64,000 nt of DNA from Pseudopedobacter sp965218985 (GCA_965218985.1 CBDCMP010000007.1:1426001-1490000), one strand, 5' to 3'; counted from the stretch's first letter, positions 43,513 through 53,171 are shown. A program made the numbers and translations. Notes: generated from the letters alone by a model not told the origin.

Positions 43513-44435
43513 TCCACTGGTTTTTGTCCTTGGTCAATCTCCACCTGTTTAAATGATACAGCATGTTTTGAGGGGCGTATCTTCTCTCCTTTTATTTTAG
43601 CATAGGCCCACGTGAACTCTGCTCCGAAATATAAGATCGCAGCAGAATAATAAACCCATACCGCAATGACCACCACAGCTCCGGCTGCGCCATATATAGA
43701 TCCCACCCCGGTTGTTGAGATGTATAATCCGATTAAATATTTTCCTAACATGAAAAGCAGTGCAGTGAAAAACGAACCTGCTCTCACATCTCTCCAAGAG
43801 ATCTCCACATCAGGCAAAACCTTGTAAATGATTGCAAATAAACTCATCAAAACAATGAAAGTGATACCGAGATTAATGATATCGAAAAAAATCAAGGTAA
43901 AATCGGGCAGAAATTTCAATAAAGTCTCACTAAAAGCACTTACAACGCTATTAACCAATAAAGATACAATCAATAAAAACCCCAGTCCGCCTACCATAGA
44001 GAGTGCAAGCCCTCTATTGATCAATAATTTTAACCAGCCTTTCTTAGGAACAGCTCTGACCCTCCAAATTTGGTTAATGGAATCCTGAATCTCAATAAAT
44101 ACAACAGTGGCACCAATAGTCAGGGAGACGACGCCAGAGACAACGGTAGTAAAACTTTTCCCCGAAAGGGCAAGTTTCTTTAACATATTCTGTATCTGCA
44201 ATGCGGCTTCATTTCCAATGAAATCATTGATCTGAGAGAAAACTTTTCCCTGAAGTGCATCCTGTCCATAAAAAATGCCGGCAACAGATAGCAGTACCAT
44301 CAGCATGGGGGCCAAAGATAAAATGGTGTAATAAGCAAGAGAAGCGCTCAATTTAAGTCCTTTGTCAGACCCAAAAGCACTAAAAGTTTCCTTTAACAAG
44401 CCGAAATATTCTTTGAATGTTGATTTTAACTGCAT
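43503..44435 (-). CDS. YihY/BrkB family membrane protein
   Basis: A 310-residue inner-membrane protein of the YihY/virulence factor BrkB family with six or so helices. Recognisable parts are SLAYYTILSLAPMLMVLLSVAGIFYG, the VVSGVVSLTIGATVVFIEIQDSINQIWRV segment, and KLLPDVEISWRDVRAGSFFTALLF with the final YGAAGAVVVIAVWVYYSAAILYFGAEF. The long hydrophilic C terminus is rich in Lys and Gln. Function is unknown, and it is not an RNase BN as older annotations say. The ald gene ends 5 bases upstream. Confidence 0.92.
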   Translation of the reverse strand: MQLKSTFKEYFGLLKETFSAFGSDKGLKLSASLAYYTILSLAPMLMVLLSVAGIFYGQDALQGKVFSQINDFIGNEAALQIQNMLKKLALSGKSFTTVVSGVVSLTIGATVVFIEIQDSINQIWRVRAVPKKGWLKLLINRGLALSMVGGLGFLLIVSLLVNSVVSAFSETLLKFLPDFTLIFFDIINLGITFIVLMSLFAIIYKVLPDVEISWRDVRAGSFFTALLFMLGKYLIGLYISTTGVGSIYGAAGAVVVIAVWVYYSAAILYFGAEFTWAYAKIKGEKIRPSKHAVSFKQVEIDQGQKPVDQE

Positions 44436-44439
44436 AATA

Positions 44440-45666
44440 TCATTGATTGCTTAAGACCAGTAAATTCAGGTCTTTATGGGGCAAATCAAATCGTTTTGCT
44501 AAATCCTTATTTGTCATAGCCCCTTGATAGATGTACACAGCATTTCTTATGCCAGTCTTCTCCCATATGAGGTTCATGATGCCACCCATCTCGCCAATAT
44601 CTATTAAAATGGGAGTAAAAATATTGGTTAGTGCATAAGTTGCAGTCCGGCTAACTCTTGATGCGATATTTGGCACACAATAATGTATCACATCATGTTT
44701 TCTGAAAACAGGATTTTTGTGATTGGTGACTTCTGAAGTTTCAAAACAACCACCCTGATCTATGCTGACATCGATGATTACCGAATTGGGTTTCATTTTT
44801 GACACGGTCTCTTCGGTTACCACACATGGGCTCCTGCCATTATTGGCCCTGATGGCTCCGATGGCTACATCGCAGGTTTTAATGGCTTTCTCCAAAACGA
44901 TGGGTTGCATCACCGAAGTGAAAACCCGGCTTCCAATGTTGTTTTGTAACCTTCTTAACCGGTATAAAGAGGAATCAAAAACTTTAACTTCGGCACCTAA
45001 TCCTATCGCTGTTCTGGCAGCATACTCTCCCACTGTACCTGCTCCTAAAATCACGATTTCTGTTGGGGGCACACCAGTAACTCCGCCTAACATCAAGCCT
45101 TTCCCACCAAAAACGTTACTCACGTATTCAGCAGCGATTAAAATGGAGGTGGCTCCAACGATCTCGCTCATCGCCCGTACCACGCTCAACACATTCCCAT
45201 CGTCACGCAAATACTCAAAGGCCAGAGCCGTTATTTTCTTAGACATCAATGCCTGGATATGTTCCCTCTTCATGGTGGACATCTGCAGAGCGGAGAAGAT
45301 GATTTGATGATTTTTCATCATCTCTATATCTTCCATGGTGGGTGGAGCTATTTTAATGATGATATCAGCCTGATAGACTTCTTTGGTGTCATGCACGATC
45401 CGGGCACCCTGTTCGCTGTAATTGTGATCGCTAAAATTCGCTGCCAAACCTGCGCCCGACTCAATTACCACCTGGTGTCCATTGTTTACTAATAATGCCA
45501 CCGATAATGGCGTAAGAGCAATCCTATTCTCCTGAAAGGAGGTTTCTTTTGGAATCCCAATATATAAATCGTTCCTTTTAGCTTTTGTCTCCGCTAAAGC
45601 TTCCTGTGGCTGCATCATTGCCTGCTTGGCCACCTCTGTGAACCCGCTCATCAAAACTGATTTCAT
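44440..45666 (-). CDS. ald: Alanine dehydrogenase
   Basis: A 408-residue NAD-dependent alanine dehydrogenase that interconverts L-alanine and pyruvate. The opening IGIPKETSFQENRIALTP contains the substrate Arg and Lys region. The Rossmann motif VILGAGTVGEYAARTAIGLGAEV binds NAD, and NSVIIDVSIDQGGCFETS is the catalytic end. A short N-terminal extension of about 30 residues precedes the fold, common in Bacteroidota Ald. It lies 4 bases from the BrkB gene. Confidence 0.95.
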   Translation of the reverse strand: MKSVLMSGFTEVAKQAMMQPQEALAETKAKRNDLYIGIPKETSFQENRIALTPLSVALLVNNGHQVVIESGAGLAANFSDHNYSEQGARIVHDTKEVYQADIIIKIAPPTMEDIEMMKNHQIIFSALQMSTMKREHIQALMSKKITALAFEYLRDDGNVLSVVRAMSEIVGATSILIAAEYVSNVFGGKGLMLGGVTGVPPTEIVILGAGTVGEYAARTAIGLGAEVKVFDSSLYRLRRLQNNIGSRVFTSVMQPIVLEKAIKTCDVAIGAIRANNGRSPCVVTEETVSKMKPNSVIIDVSIDQGGCFETSEVTNHKNPVFRKHDVIHYCVPNIASRVSRTATYALTNIFTPILIDIGEMGGIMNLIWEKTGIRNAVYIYQGAMTNKDLAKRFDLPHKDLNLLVLSNQ

Positions 45667-45696
45667 CTGTTTATTTCTATTTTTATTGTTTTTTGT

Positions 45697-45730
45697 TTGT
45701 CAGATGCCTGCCTCGCCGACAGACAGGGAA
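45697..45730. repeat. Inverted-repeat-like CCTGCC/GACAGG sequence upstream of ald
   Basis: The sequence GCCTGCCTCGCCGACAGACAGG has imperfect dyad symmetry and recalls CCTGTCTGCCGACAGG at 12723-12738. It falls in the ald upstream region. Confidence 0.35.
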
Positions 45731-45906
45731 CCTTTGATTTAAATAATCATTGCCCTGTTTGCTTAATACGCAGCATTGATGAGTACCGCTGAAAGCAAAT
45801 ACAACAGCAGCGAATCATGATTATTTTAATCATATCGGTTTCATATAAATAAAAATAATTATTTCCTGAAAATACAAATTTCAAAAATGAGCTTGATCTA
45901 ATTTTT

Positions 45907-46332
45907 TTAAGTTGATTTGATTTTATCCACATGAATCACCCTTCTTTGCTCATCAATGATTTTTATTTCAAGTTTCAAGAAATTTGATGGGAGTAAATCC
46001 GGAATACGTTCTGACCATTCCACGAGACAATACTCTCCTGAATAAAAATAATCCTCATATCCCAAATCCAGTGCTTCGGTTTGATTTTTCAACCGGTAAA
46101 AATCGAAGTGAAAAACACTTCCATTTTGAAGCTGGTATTGATTGACTATGGAGAAAGTGGGACTGGAAGTATGATCCTTCACCCCTAAAGCCTTACAAAC
46201 TTCGTTGATAAGTGTGGTTTTACCTGCGCCCATCTCTCCATAAAAAAGAAATATCCGCTCTTGCTGTGAGTACGCTAAAATTTGCTGTGCTGCCTTAGAT
46301 AGCTCTTTGATATGGTTGACACTGATGTGCAT
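45907..46332 (-). CDS. tsaE: tRNA threonylcarbamoyladenosine biosynthesis ATPase TsaE
   Basis: A 141-residue P-loop protein of the TsaE family, part of the complex that makes the t6A modification at tRNA position 37. The Walker A is GEMGAGKTTL (32-41), and SPTFSIVNQY plus HFDFYRLKN and CLVEWSERIP are the other TsaE signatures. It lies 12 bases downstream of porX on the same strand. Confidence 0.95.
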   Translation of the reverse strand: MHISVNHIKELSKAAQQILAYSQQERIFLFYGEMGAGKTTLINEVCKALGVKDHTSSPTFSIVNQYQLQNGSVFHFDFYRLKNQTEALDLGYEDYFYSGEYCLVEWSERIPDLLPSNFLKLEIKIIDEQRRVIHVDKIKST

Positions 46333-46344
46333 CTTTCGATAAAC

Positions 46345-47898
46345 CTATTTATTTTTATAAGTTACAAATGGAATGATCATTTCTTCCAAAGAAATCCCTC
46401 CATGTTGAAAAGTCTCATTAAAATAATTTACAAATTGGTTGTAATTGTTTTGATAAACAAAATAGCTGTCCTCTTTAGCGAAAATGAAACTGGAACTCAC
46501 ATGTAATTTAGGCAGCATGGCTTCATGGGGATTTTTCACATGAAAAACCTCTTTACTGTTGTAATTTAAATTTTTCCCTTGCTTATACCTCAAATTTGAA
46601 TTCGTGTTACGGTCTCCAATCACCTTACTTGGGTGCTTCACACGAATGGTCCCGTGGTCAGTGGTGATCATTAATTTTACCTTTTTTTGAGACAGTTTCT
46701 TGATCAGCTCCAACAGGGGTGAATGCTCGAACCAGGAGAGTGTCAGCGAACGATAAGCTGCATCATCATTTGCTAATTCACGTATCATCTGCATATCTGT
46801 TCTTGCATGTGAAAGCATATCTACAAAATTATATACGATGGCATTTAAATCGTTGTCCATTAAATTGCTCAAAGACTCATTCAAATCTTTACCCTGATCA
46901 TAATTCAAAATTTTATGGTAAGAATATTTGATGTCTTTCCTTAACGACCTTTTGATTTGATCCTCCATAAACTTCTCCTCAAACAAATTCTTTCCTCCTT
47001 CATCTTCGTCATTCTGCCACATCTCGGGAAATCGTTTTTCCATATCCAAAGGCATCAGCCCTGAGAAAATCGCATTTCTGGCATATTGAGTCGCAGTTGG
47101 CAAAATACTGAAATAGGTCTCCTCCTCCTCTATTCTGAAATATTCGGTGATGATGGGATTGATCATCTTCCACTGGTCATATCTTAAATTATCAATTAAA
47201 ATAAAGAAAGTTGGGGTTTGGTCACTTAAGGACGGAAAGATTTTCTTCTTAAATAGCTGGTGAGACAATACAGGAGCATTGTCCTGGTCCTTGATCCAGC
47301 CCAAATAATTCTTTTCTATGAACTTGGAGAATTGCGTGTTTGCCTCCGCCTTTTGCATGGTTAAGATTTCATGCATGCCGGCATCCTCCAGTTTCTCCAG
47401 CTCCAGTTCCCAAAAAATGAGCTTTTTATAAACATCCACCCATTCCTGATAGCTTAAGTTTTCATTCAAAGTCATCCCCAGGTTTCTAAAATCCTGTTGG
47501 TAAGCCATAGAGGTTTTCTCACTCACCAATCTTTTATTATCAATCAGCTTTTTAATGGTAAGCAGGATCTGTTTCGGGTTCACTGGTTTAATGAGATAAT
47601 CATCGATTTTGAAACCGATTGCGTCCTCCATCAAATACTCCTCTTCACTCTTGGTGATCATCACCACCGGAACATCAGGATTGGAGGATTTTATTCCACT
47701 TAAAGTCTCCAGGCCAGTTAAACCCGGCATATTCTCATCCAAAAATACGATGTCAAAGTCTTTAGTTTTAAATATATCAAGGGCATCCCTTCCATTCGTG
47801 GCTGTATCAATTTGGTAACCTTTCTCGTTAAGGAAGAGAATGTGAGGCTTTAAAAGGTCAATTTCATCATCGGCCCATAATATATTCACTGCTTGCAT
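46345..47898 (-). CDS. porX: PorX: response regulator with PglZ phosphatase-like domain
   Basis: A 517-residue protein with an N-terminal receiver domain (phosphoacceptor Asp54 in VFLDENMPG, Thr82, Lys104), a helical linker, and a C-terminal PglZ domain of the alkaline phosphatase superfamily. The PglZ metal-binding parts include FFILIDNLRYDQW and TTDHGTIRVKHP. This is the layout of PorX, the regulator of the type IX secretion system that works with sensor PorY and sigma factor SigP. In the crystal-studied homologue the PglZ domain hydrolyses cyclic oligonucleotides. No other T9SS core gene is in the window, in keeping with their dispersal in genomes. Confidence 0.94.
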   Translation of the reverse strand: MQAVNILWADDEIDLLKPHILFLNEKGYQIDTATNGRDALDIFKTKDFDIVFLDENMPGLTGLETLSGIKSSNPDVPVVMITKSEEEYLMEDAIGFKIDDYLIKPVNPKQILLTIKKLIDNKRLVSEKTSMAYQQDFRNLGMTLNENLSYQEWVDVYKKLIFWELELEKLEDAGMHEILTMQKAEANTQFSKFIEKNYLGWIKDQDNAPVLSHQLFKKKIFPSLSDQTPTFFILIDNLRYDQWKMINPIITEYFRIEEEETYFSILPTATQYARNAIFSGLMPLDMEKRFPEMWQNDEDEGGKNLFEEKFMEDQIKRSLRKDIKYSYHKILNYDQGKDLNESLSNLMDNDLNAIVYNFVDMLSHARTDMQMIRELANDDAAYRSLTLSWFEHSPLLELIKKLSQKKVKLMITTDHGTIRVKHPSKVIGDRNTNSNLRYKQGKNLNYNSKEVFHVKNPHEAMLPKLHVSSSFIFAKEDSYFVYQNNYNQFVNYFNETFQHGGISLEEMIIPFVTYKNK

Positions 47899-48006
47899 AT
47901 AATTGATATGTTTTTAAAATGTATCTTGAGAACGTTCAGTAATAATTCGCTGGTATTTTCACAGCATCGATAAAATTAACAAAATTTGTGCCTTATAAAT
48001 TTCCAT

Positions 48007-49227
48007 TTGAATAAGAACAAAATAATCAACGACCCGGTTTACGGCTTTATAAGCATAAAAACACCTTTATTGTTTGATCTTATTGAGCACCGTTATTTTC
48101 AGCGGCTAAGGTACATTAAACAATTGGGGATGACCCACCTGGTTTATCCAGGGGCTTTACATACCCGCTTTCACCATGCTTTGGGCGCTATGCACCTGAT
48201 GAATCTGGCATTGGAGCATCTTCAAAGCCGTGGCCAGCTGATATCCAAAGAAGAGGAGGAGGCTGCCTGTATCGCCATACTATTACACGATATCGGTCAT
48301 GGGCCATTCTCTCATGCTTTGGAGCACACCATCGTCGAGGGCGTTTCACACGAGAAAATCAGCAGGTTACTGATGGCGAATTTAAATGAAGAATTTCACG
48401 GCCAGTTGGATCTGGCTTTAAAAATCTTCAATGATCAATATGAAAGGAAGTTTTTTCATCAATTGATTTCGGGTCAACTGGATTTGGATCGGTTAGATTA
48501 TTTGAACAGGGACAGTTTCTTTAGTGGGGTGACAGAGGGAATGGTAAGTTCGGATAGAATCATCAAATTATTGAACATCAAAAATGGCGATTTAGTGGTG
48601 GAGGAAAAAGGAATCTATTCCATCGAGAAATTCTTAATCGCCAGGAGATTGATGTACTGGCAAGTTTATTTGCACAAAACCGTGATAGCTGCTGAGCAGT
48701 TGTTGGTTAAAATATTAGAACGGGCCAGAGAATTAGCGATGGAAGGGCAGGAATTGTTTGCAACTCCGGCTTTAAAACATTTCCTTTATAAGGAGATCAG
48801 CAAATCAGACTTTTCTGAAGATCCGGAACATTTGAAGTGTTTCGCCTCTTTGGATGATCATGATATCATGACTTCCATTAAAGTTTGGCAATCCCATCAT
48901 GATTTTATTTTGAAAACATTGTGTGCCAATTTGATAAACCGGAATCTTTATAAAGTGGAGATCAGCTATGACATCCCTGATGAAGATCGCGTGAATCAGT
49001 TAGCTGAAAAAGTGATCGATCATCTGGGGATTGATGAGGATGACTCTTCTTATTTCGTTTTTACAGATACTATAAATAACAAAGCTTACAGAACAGGTGA
49101 CGGCAATATCAATATCCTGATGAAGAGTGGAGATTTACAAGATATCGCCACTGCTTCTGATAATTCAAACCTGGAGGCGCTGACAAAAACAGTGACAAAA
49201 AATATTCTATGTTATATCAAACTCTAA
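48007..49227 (+). CDS. HD-domain hydrolase (dGTPase/SAMHD1-like)
   Basis: A 406-residue HD-domain protein. The metal-binding HD core is HTRFHHALGAMHL followed by ILLHDIGHGPFSHALE, then later SGQLDLDRLDYLNRDSFFSGV. This combination marks the dGTPase/SAMHD1-like group. The start is TTG at 48007, giving MNKNKIINDPVYGFI as in relatives; there is no in-frame ATG before the conserved region, the next being about residue 40. It lies upstream of lpxD and shares its strand, with a 63-base gap. Substrate unknown. Confidence 0.88.
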   Translation: MNKNKIINDPVYGFISIKTPLLFDLIEHRYFQRLRYIKQLGMTHLVYPGALHTRFHHALGAMHLMNLALEHLQSRGQLISKEEEEAACIAILLHDIGHGPFSHALEHTIVEGVSHEKISRLLMANLNEEFHGQLDLALKIFNDQYERKFFHQLISGQLDLDRLDYLNRDSFFSGVTEGMVSSDRIIKLLNIKNGDLVVEEKGIYSIEKFLIARRLMYWQVYLHKTVIAAEQLLVKILERARELAMEGQELFATPALKHFLYKEISKSDFSEDPEHLKCFASLDDHDIMTSIKVWQSHHDFILKTLCANLINRNLYKVEISYDIPDEDRVNQLAEKVIDHLGIDEDDSSYFVFTDTINNKAYRTGDGNINILMKSGDLQDIATASDNSNLEALTKTVTKNILCYIKL

Positions 49228-49290
49228 AACATAAATTATGCTAATTGACTTAACAATTTGTTCATTTAATAATTACAGTTAATTTTGGAG

Positions 49291-50343
49291 ATGCAATTCA
49301 CAGCAAAAGAGATCAGCTTGTTACTGAATGGTGCCCTCGAAGGTGACCCCGATGTAAAGGTTAATCAATTAGCAAAAATAGAGGAAGCTCAAAAAGACAG
49401 TTTGTCTTTTCTGGCAAACCCAAAATATGAGGCTTTTCTCTACACCACTAACGCTTCTGTGGTTATAGTGAATGATGATTTGATTATAGACAAGCCGATT
49501 TCATCCACATTGATCAGAGTGAAAGATGCTTATAGCAGTTTTTCTGTTCTTTTAGAGAAATATAATAGCCTGAAACTGGATAAAAAAGGCATAGAACAGC
49601 CTTGTTTCATCCACCCGGATGCTAGAATTGGAGATGATGTTTACATTGGTGCATTCGCTTATATTGGTGCAGGCGCAGTGGTGGGCAATCGCTCAAAAAT
49701 CTATCCTCATTGTTTCATAGGTGATGATGTGAAAGTTGGGGATGACTGTTCTTTATATTCTGGAGCCAAAATTTATCATGACTGCTCACTTGGGGACCGG
49801 GTGATCATTCATGCTACAGCAGTTATTGGAAGTGACGGATTCGGGTTTGCACCACAGGCCGATGGAGCGTACACTAAAATAAGTCAGATTGGCAATGTAT
49901 TGATTGAAGATGATGTGGAGATTGGGGCCAACACCTGCATAGACAGAGCGACCATGGGCTCCACTATCATCAGAAAAGGTGTGAAACTCGATAATTTAAT
50001 CCAAATTGCGCACAATGCAGAGATCGGGCAAAACACTGTCATCGCCTCTCAAACAGGCGTTTCAGGGAGCTCTAAAATAGGAGATAATAGCATAATTGGC
50101 GGTCAGGTAGGCATTGTGGGCCACATCACCATAGCTAAAGGAACACAAATCCAGGCAAAATCCGGCATCAACAAATCAATAGAGGAAGAAGGTAAAAAAT
50201 GGGGTGGGGCACCGGCCACTAGTTATCAAAATTATATGCGCTCACAGGTGATCATTCAAAGACTACCCGAAATGGAACGAAAAATAGAGGAACTGCATAA
50301 AGCTTTAAAAGCTTTACAGGAGAATCCTTTTCATCAAAAGTGA
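49291..50343 (+). CDS. lpxD: UDP-3-O-(3-hydroxyacyl)glucosamine N-acyltransferase LpxD
   Basis: A 350-residue LpxD, third enzyme of lipid A synthesis, which transfers a hydroxyacyl group from ACP to the glucosamine amine. An N-terminal uridine-binding domain (to about 100) is followed by a left-handed beta-helix of hexapeptide repeats (HPDARIGDDVYIGAFAYIG, CSLGDRVIIHATAVIG, and so on) with the catalytic His region IQIAHNAEIGQN. It uses the ATG at 49291 rather than an in-frame TTG two codons upstream. First gene of lpxD-lpxC/fabZ-lpxA. Confidence 0.97.
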   Translation: MQFTAKEISLLLNGALEGDPDVKVNQLAKIEEAQKDSLSFLANPKYEAFLYTTNASVVIVNDDLIIDKPISSTLIRVKDAYSSFSVLLEKYNSLKLDKKGIEQPCFIHPDARIGDDVYIGAFAYIGAGAVVGNRSKIYPHCFIGDDVKVGDDCSLYSGAKIYHDCSLGDRVIIHATAVIGSDGFGFAPQADGAYTKISQIGNVLIEDDVEIGANTCIDRATMGSTIIRKGVKLDNLIQIAHNAEIGQNTVIASQTGVSGSSKIGDNSIIGGQVGIVGHITIAKGTQIQAKSGINKSIEEEGKKWGGAPATSYQNYMRSQVIIQRLPEMERKIEELHKALKALQENPFHQK

Positions 50344-50353
50344 AAATCTAAAA

Positions 50354-51766
50354 ATGAATCTTAGGCAAAGAACAATTAAATCAGAGATTAGTGTGAATGG
50401 AGTGGGTTTACACACCGGTGCAAAAGTCACCTTAACTTTTAAACCTGCACCCGAGCACCATGGCTACAAATTCAGAAGGGTTGATTTGCCCGGACAGCCC
50501 ATTATTGATGCAGACGTTGATCATGTGTCTGACACTTCAAGGAGTACAACCCTATCACAAAACGGAGCAAGTGTAAGTACCACTGAACATGTTTTGGCGG
50601 CTTTAGTGGGTTGTGAGGTGGATAATGTGATGATAGAACTGGACGGTGGGGAAGTGCCTATTTTGGATGGGAGTGCCATTGAATTCGTACAGGCTTTAGA
50701 AGCAGCGGGTTTTAAAGAACAGGATGCTGAAAGAGAGTATTATAATATTCCACATAACATCCATTATTCAGAAGACGACCGTAAGGTGGAGATGGTGGTG
50801 ATGCCTTTGGAGGATTATCGTTTTACCTGCATGGTGGATTACAATTCACCGGTTTTAGGTAGCCAGCACTCTACCATCACAACAATCAGTGATTTTAAAG
50901 AAGAGATCGCTTCCTGCAGAACATTTGTTTTTTTGCATGAATTAGAGATGTTGTTGAAGCATAACCTGATCAAAGGCGGCGATATCAACAATGCAATCGT
51001 GATCGTTGATCATGAGATTGACGAGAAAGAATTGAAAGAACTTGCCAAGGCTTTTAACCGGGAAGACATTAAAGTGGCCAGAGAAGGGATTTTGAATAAT
51101 ATAGAATTACGCTACCAAAACGAGCCGGCACGTCACAAGTTATTGGATATGATTGGGGATCTAGCATTGATTGGCACACCGATAAAGGGCCATGTGATGG
51201 CTGCCCGTCCCGGACATGCTGCTAACGTCGCTTTCGCTAAAAAAATTAAAGCTGCCATTAAAAAAGATAAAAAGAAAAAGGTGCAGCATTTATATGATCC
51301 TACGGTAAAGCCACTTTATGACATCATGCAAATTATGGAGATATTGCCTCACAGACAGCCTTTTCTCTTCATTGATAAAATTCTGGAACTCACCAAAACC
51401 TACGTAGTTGGAGTGAAGAATGTGACCATGAATGAAGAGTTTTTTAAGGGGCATTTTCCGGGAGCACCAGTGTTACCAGGTGTGGTGCAAATCGAGGCCA
51501 TGGCTCAAACAGGGGGGATTTTAGTGCTGAGCACGGTACCTGACCCCAGTAATTATCTGACTTATTTTCTGAAAATTGACAATGTTCGTTTCAGGGCGCA
51601 AGTTCTTCCCGGTGACACCATCATCTTCAGGTGCGACTTGATGGAACCGATTAGACGAGGCATTGCACAAATGAAAGGCGTTGGCATGGTGGGTGATAAA
51701 ATTGTGGTGGAGGCAGAGATGATGGCGCAAATATCAAGATATAAAGAAACAGAAACCCCAACATGA
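50354..51766 (+). CDS. lpxC-fabZ: Bifunctional LpxC deacetylase / FabZ dehydratase
   Basis: A 470-residue fusion. Residues 1 to about 310 are LpxC (UDP-3-O-acyl-N-acetylglucosamine deacetylase), with GVGLHTG near the start, ALVGCEVDNVMIELDGGEVPILDGSA and the zinc His region RHKLLDMIGDLAL. Residues about 325-465 are FabZ (3-hydroxyacyl-ACP dehydratase), with LPHRQPFLFID and GHFPGAPVLPGVVQIEAMAQ (catalytic His and Glu). Fusions of this kind are found in Bacteroidota and let the two activities be made in equal amounts. lpxA overlaps its stop (ATGA). Confidence 0.97.
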   Translation: MNLRQRTIKSEISVNGVGLHTGAKVTLTFKPAPEHHGYKFRRVDLPGQPIIDADVDHVSDTSRSTTLSQNGASVSTTEHVLAALVGCEVDNVMIELDGGEVPILDGSAIEFVQALEAAGFKEQDAEREYYNIPHNIHYSEDDRKVEMVVMPLEDYRFTCMVDYNSPVLGSQHSTITTISDFKEEIASCRTFVFLHELEMLLKHNLIKGGDINNAIVIVDHEIDEKELKELAKAFNREDIKVAREGILNNIELRYQNEPARHKLLDMIGDLALIGTPIKGHVMAARPGHAANVAFAKKIKAAIKKDKKKKVQHLYDPTVKPLYDIMQIMEILPHRQPFLFIDKILELTKTYVVGVKNVTMNEEFFKGHFPGAPVLPGVVQIEAMAQTGGILVLSTVPDPSNYLTYFLKIDNVRFRAQVLPGDTIIFRCDLMEPIRRGIAQMKGVGMVGDKIVVEAEMMAQISRYKETETPT

Positions 51767-52545
51767 TACAACCCTTAGCTTATATACACCCACAGGCGAA
51801 AATCGCAAACAGTGTAGTTATAGATCCTTTCGCAGTGATACATAAAGATGTGGTAATTGGAGAAGGCACTTGGATTGGCTCTAGTGTCACCATCATGGAT
51901 GGTGCCAGAATTGGTAAAAACTGCCGGATTTTCCCCGGAGCTGTGATCTCTGCCATTCCCCAGGATTTAAAATATGCAGGGGAGGAGACCACAGCGGTAA
52001 TTGGAGATAACACCACCATTCGTGAATATGTTACCATTAACAGAGGAACTGCCGATAAATGGGAAACTGTTGTAGGTAAAAATTGCCTTTTGATGGCTTA
52101 TTGCCACGTAGCACATGATTGTGAAGTGGGCGATAATTGCATCTTCTCTAACAACACCACACTTGCCGGGCATATCACTATAGGTGATAATGTGGTTTTG
52201 GCCGGAATGGTGGCTATCCATCAATTTTGTAAAGTGGGATCACATTCTTTTGTAACCGGGGGTTCACTGGTGAGAAAAGACATCCCTCCGTATGTGAAAG
52301 TGGCCAGGGAACCTCTTTCTTATGCCGGAATCAACTCCGTCGGACTCAGAAGAAGGGGATTCACTCCTGAGAAAATCAACGAGATTCAGGAGATTTACCG
52401 GATTTTATTCGTAAAACATAACAATGTGACGAAAGCGCTGGATATCATCGAAGCTGAATTCAAACCCACCGAAGAACGTGATGAAATCATCAATTTCATT
52501 CGTAACTCCAACCGTGGGGTAATGAAAAGTTTTGGCAACTCCTAA
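51763..52545 (+). CDS. lpxA: UDP-N-acetylglucosamine O-acyltransferase LpxA
   Basis: A 260-residue LpxA, the first committed enzyme of lipid A synthesis. Hexapeptide repeats run from HPQAKIANSVVIDPFAVIHK to about residue 180. The catalytic His lies in LMAYCHVAHDCEVGDN, and GLRRRGFTPEKINEI begins the C-terminal helical part. Its ATG overlaps the stop of lpxC/fabZ. Together these genes make the early lipid A steps, a Bacteroidota arrangement. Confidence 0.97.
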   Translation: MIQPLAYIHPQAKIANSVVIDPFAVIHKDVVIGEGTWIGSSVTIMDGARIGKNCRIFPGAVISAIPQDLKYAGEETTAVIGDNTTIREYVTINRGTADKWETVVGKNCLLMAYCHVAHDCEVGDNCIFSNNTTLAGHITIGDNVVLAGMVAIHQFCKVGSHSFVTGGSLVRKDIPPYVKVAREPLSYAGINSVGLRRRGFTPEKINEIQEIYRILFVKHNNVTKALDIIEAEFKPTEERDEIINFIRNSNRGVMKSFGNS

Positions 52546-52550
52546 AGTTC

Positions 52551-53171
52551 ATGCAGATTGTTCTGGAGCAGATTGGCAGAAGATTCAATAGGGAATGGAT
52601 TTTTAAAAACATGGATTATGCTTTTGAATCCGGAAAGTCTTATGCAATTTTAGGTATCAATGGATCAGGCAAATCCACTTTGTTACAAGTCATATCAGGT
52701 TCTTTAACTCCATCCACAGGTAAATTATCTTACAGAACCGGGCAAAAGGAGGTTGCAGTCGAAACTATTTTTGAACATTTAAGCATTGCTGCACCTTACT
52801 TGGAACTGATAGAAGAATTCACCCTACTGGAAGTGCTGAAATTTCATTTCAGTTTCAAAAAGCGGAAAAATGATTTAAGCGATGCCGCTTTGATTGATTT
52901 ACTGAATATGCAAAGCAGTAAGAATAAACAGCTCAAATATTTCTCCTCCGGAATGAAACAGCGGGTAAAACTGATTTTGGCTTTCTGTTCAGACACTCCG
53001 ATTCTCCTGCTGGATGAACCCACCTCTAATTTAGATGAACAAGGTGTGGAATGGTACAAAAGCTTAGTCACTCAATTCAGTGATCATCGTTTAGTAATGG
53101 TTTGTTCCAATCAACCTCAGGAATATGAGTTTTGCGATGAACTGATTAGGTTGGAGGATTATAAATCTTAA
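52551..53171 (+). CDS. ABC transporter ATP-binding protein (orphan, after lpxA)
   Basis: A 206-residue ABC ATPase with Walker A GINGSGKSTLLQ, signature FSSGMKQRVKL and Walker B ILLLDEPTSNLDEQ. It starts 5 bases after the lpxA stop, so it is likely co-transcribed with the lipid A genes. The signature is SSGM rather than the usual LSGGQ, similar to CcmA/heme and lipid-type exporters. No permease gene is adjacent. Its stop overlaps that of the convergent helicase gene by four bases. Confidence 0.9.
   Translation: MQIVLEQIGRRFNREWIFKNMDYAFESGKSYAILGINGSGKSTLLQVISGSLTPSTGKLSYRTGQKEVAVETIFEHLSIAAPYLELIEEFTLLEVLKFHFSFKKRKNDLSDAALIDLLNMQSSKNKQLKYFSSGMKQRVKLILAFCSDTPILLLDEPTSNLDEQGVEWYKSLVTQFSDHRLVMVCSNQPQEYEFCDELIRLEDYKS

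Noticed and set aside
45747..45932. 61-codon frame between tsaE and ald
   Set aside because: Its composition is not protein-like and it overlaps the tsaE 3' end; treated as noncoding.
49280..49287. TAATTTTG promoter match just before lpxD
   Set aside because: It ends 3 bases before the ATG, too close for a usual transcript start, so it is likely a chance match.
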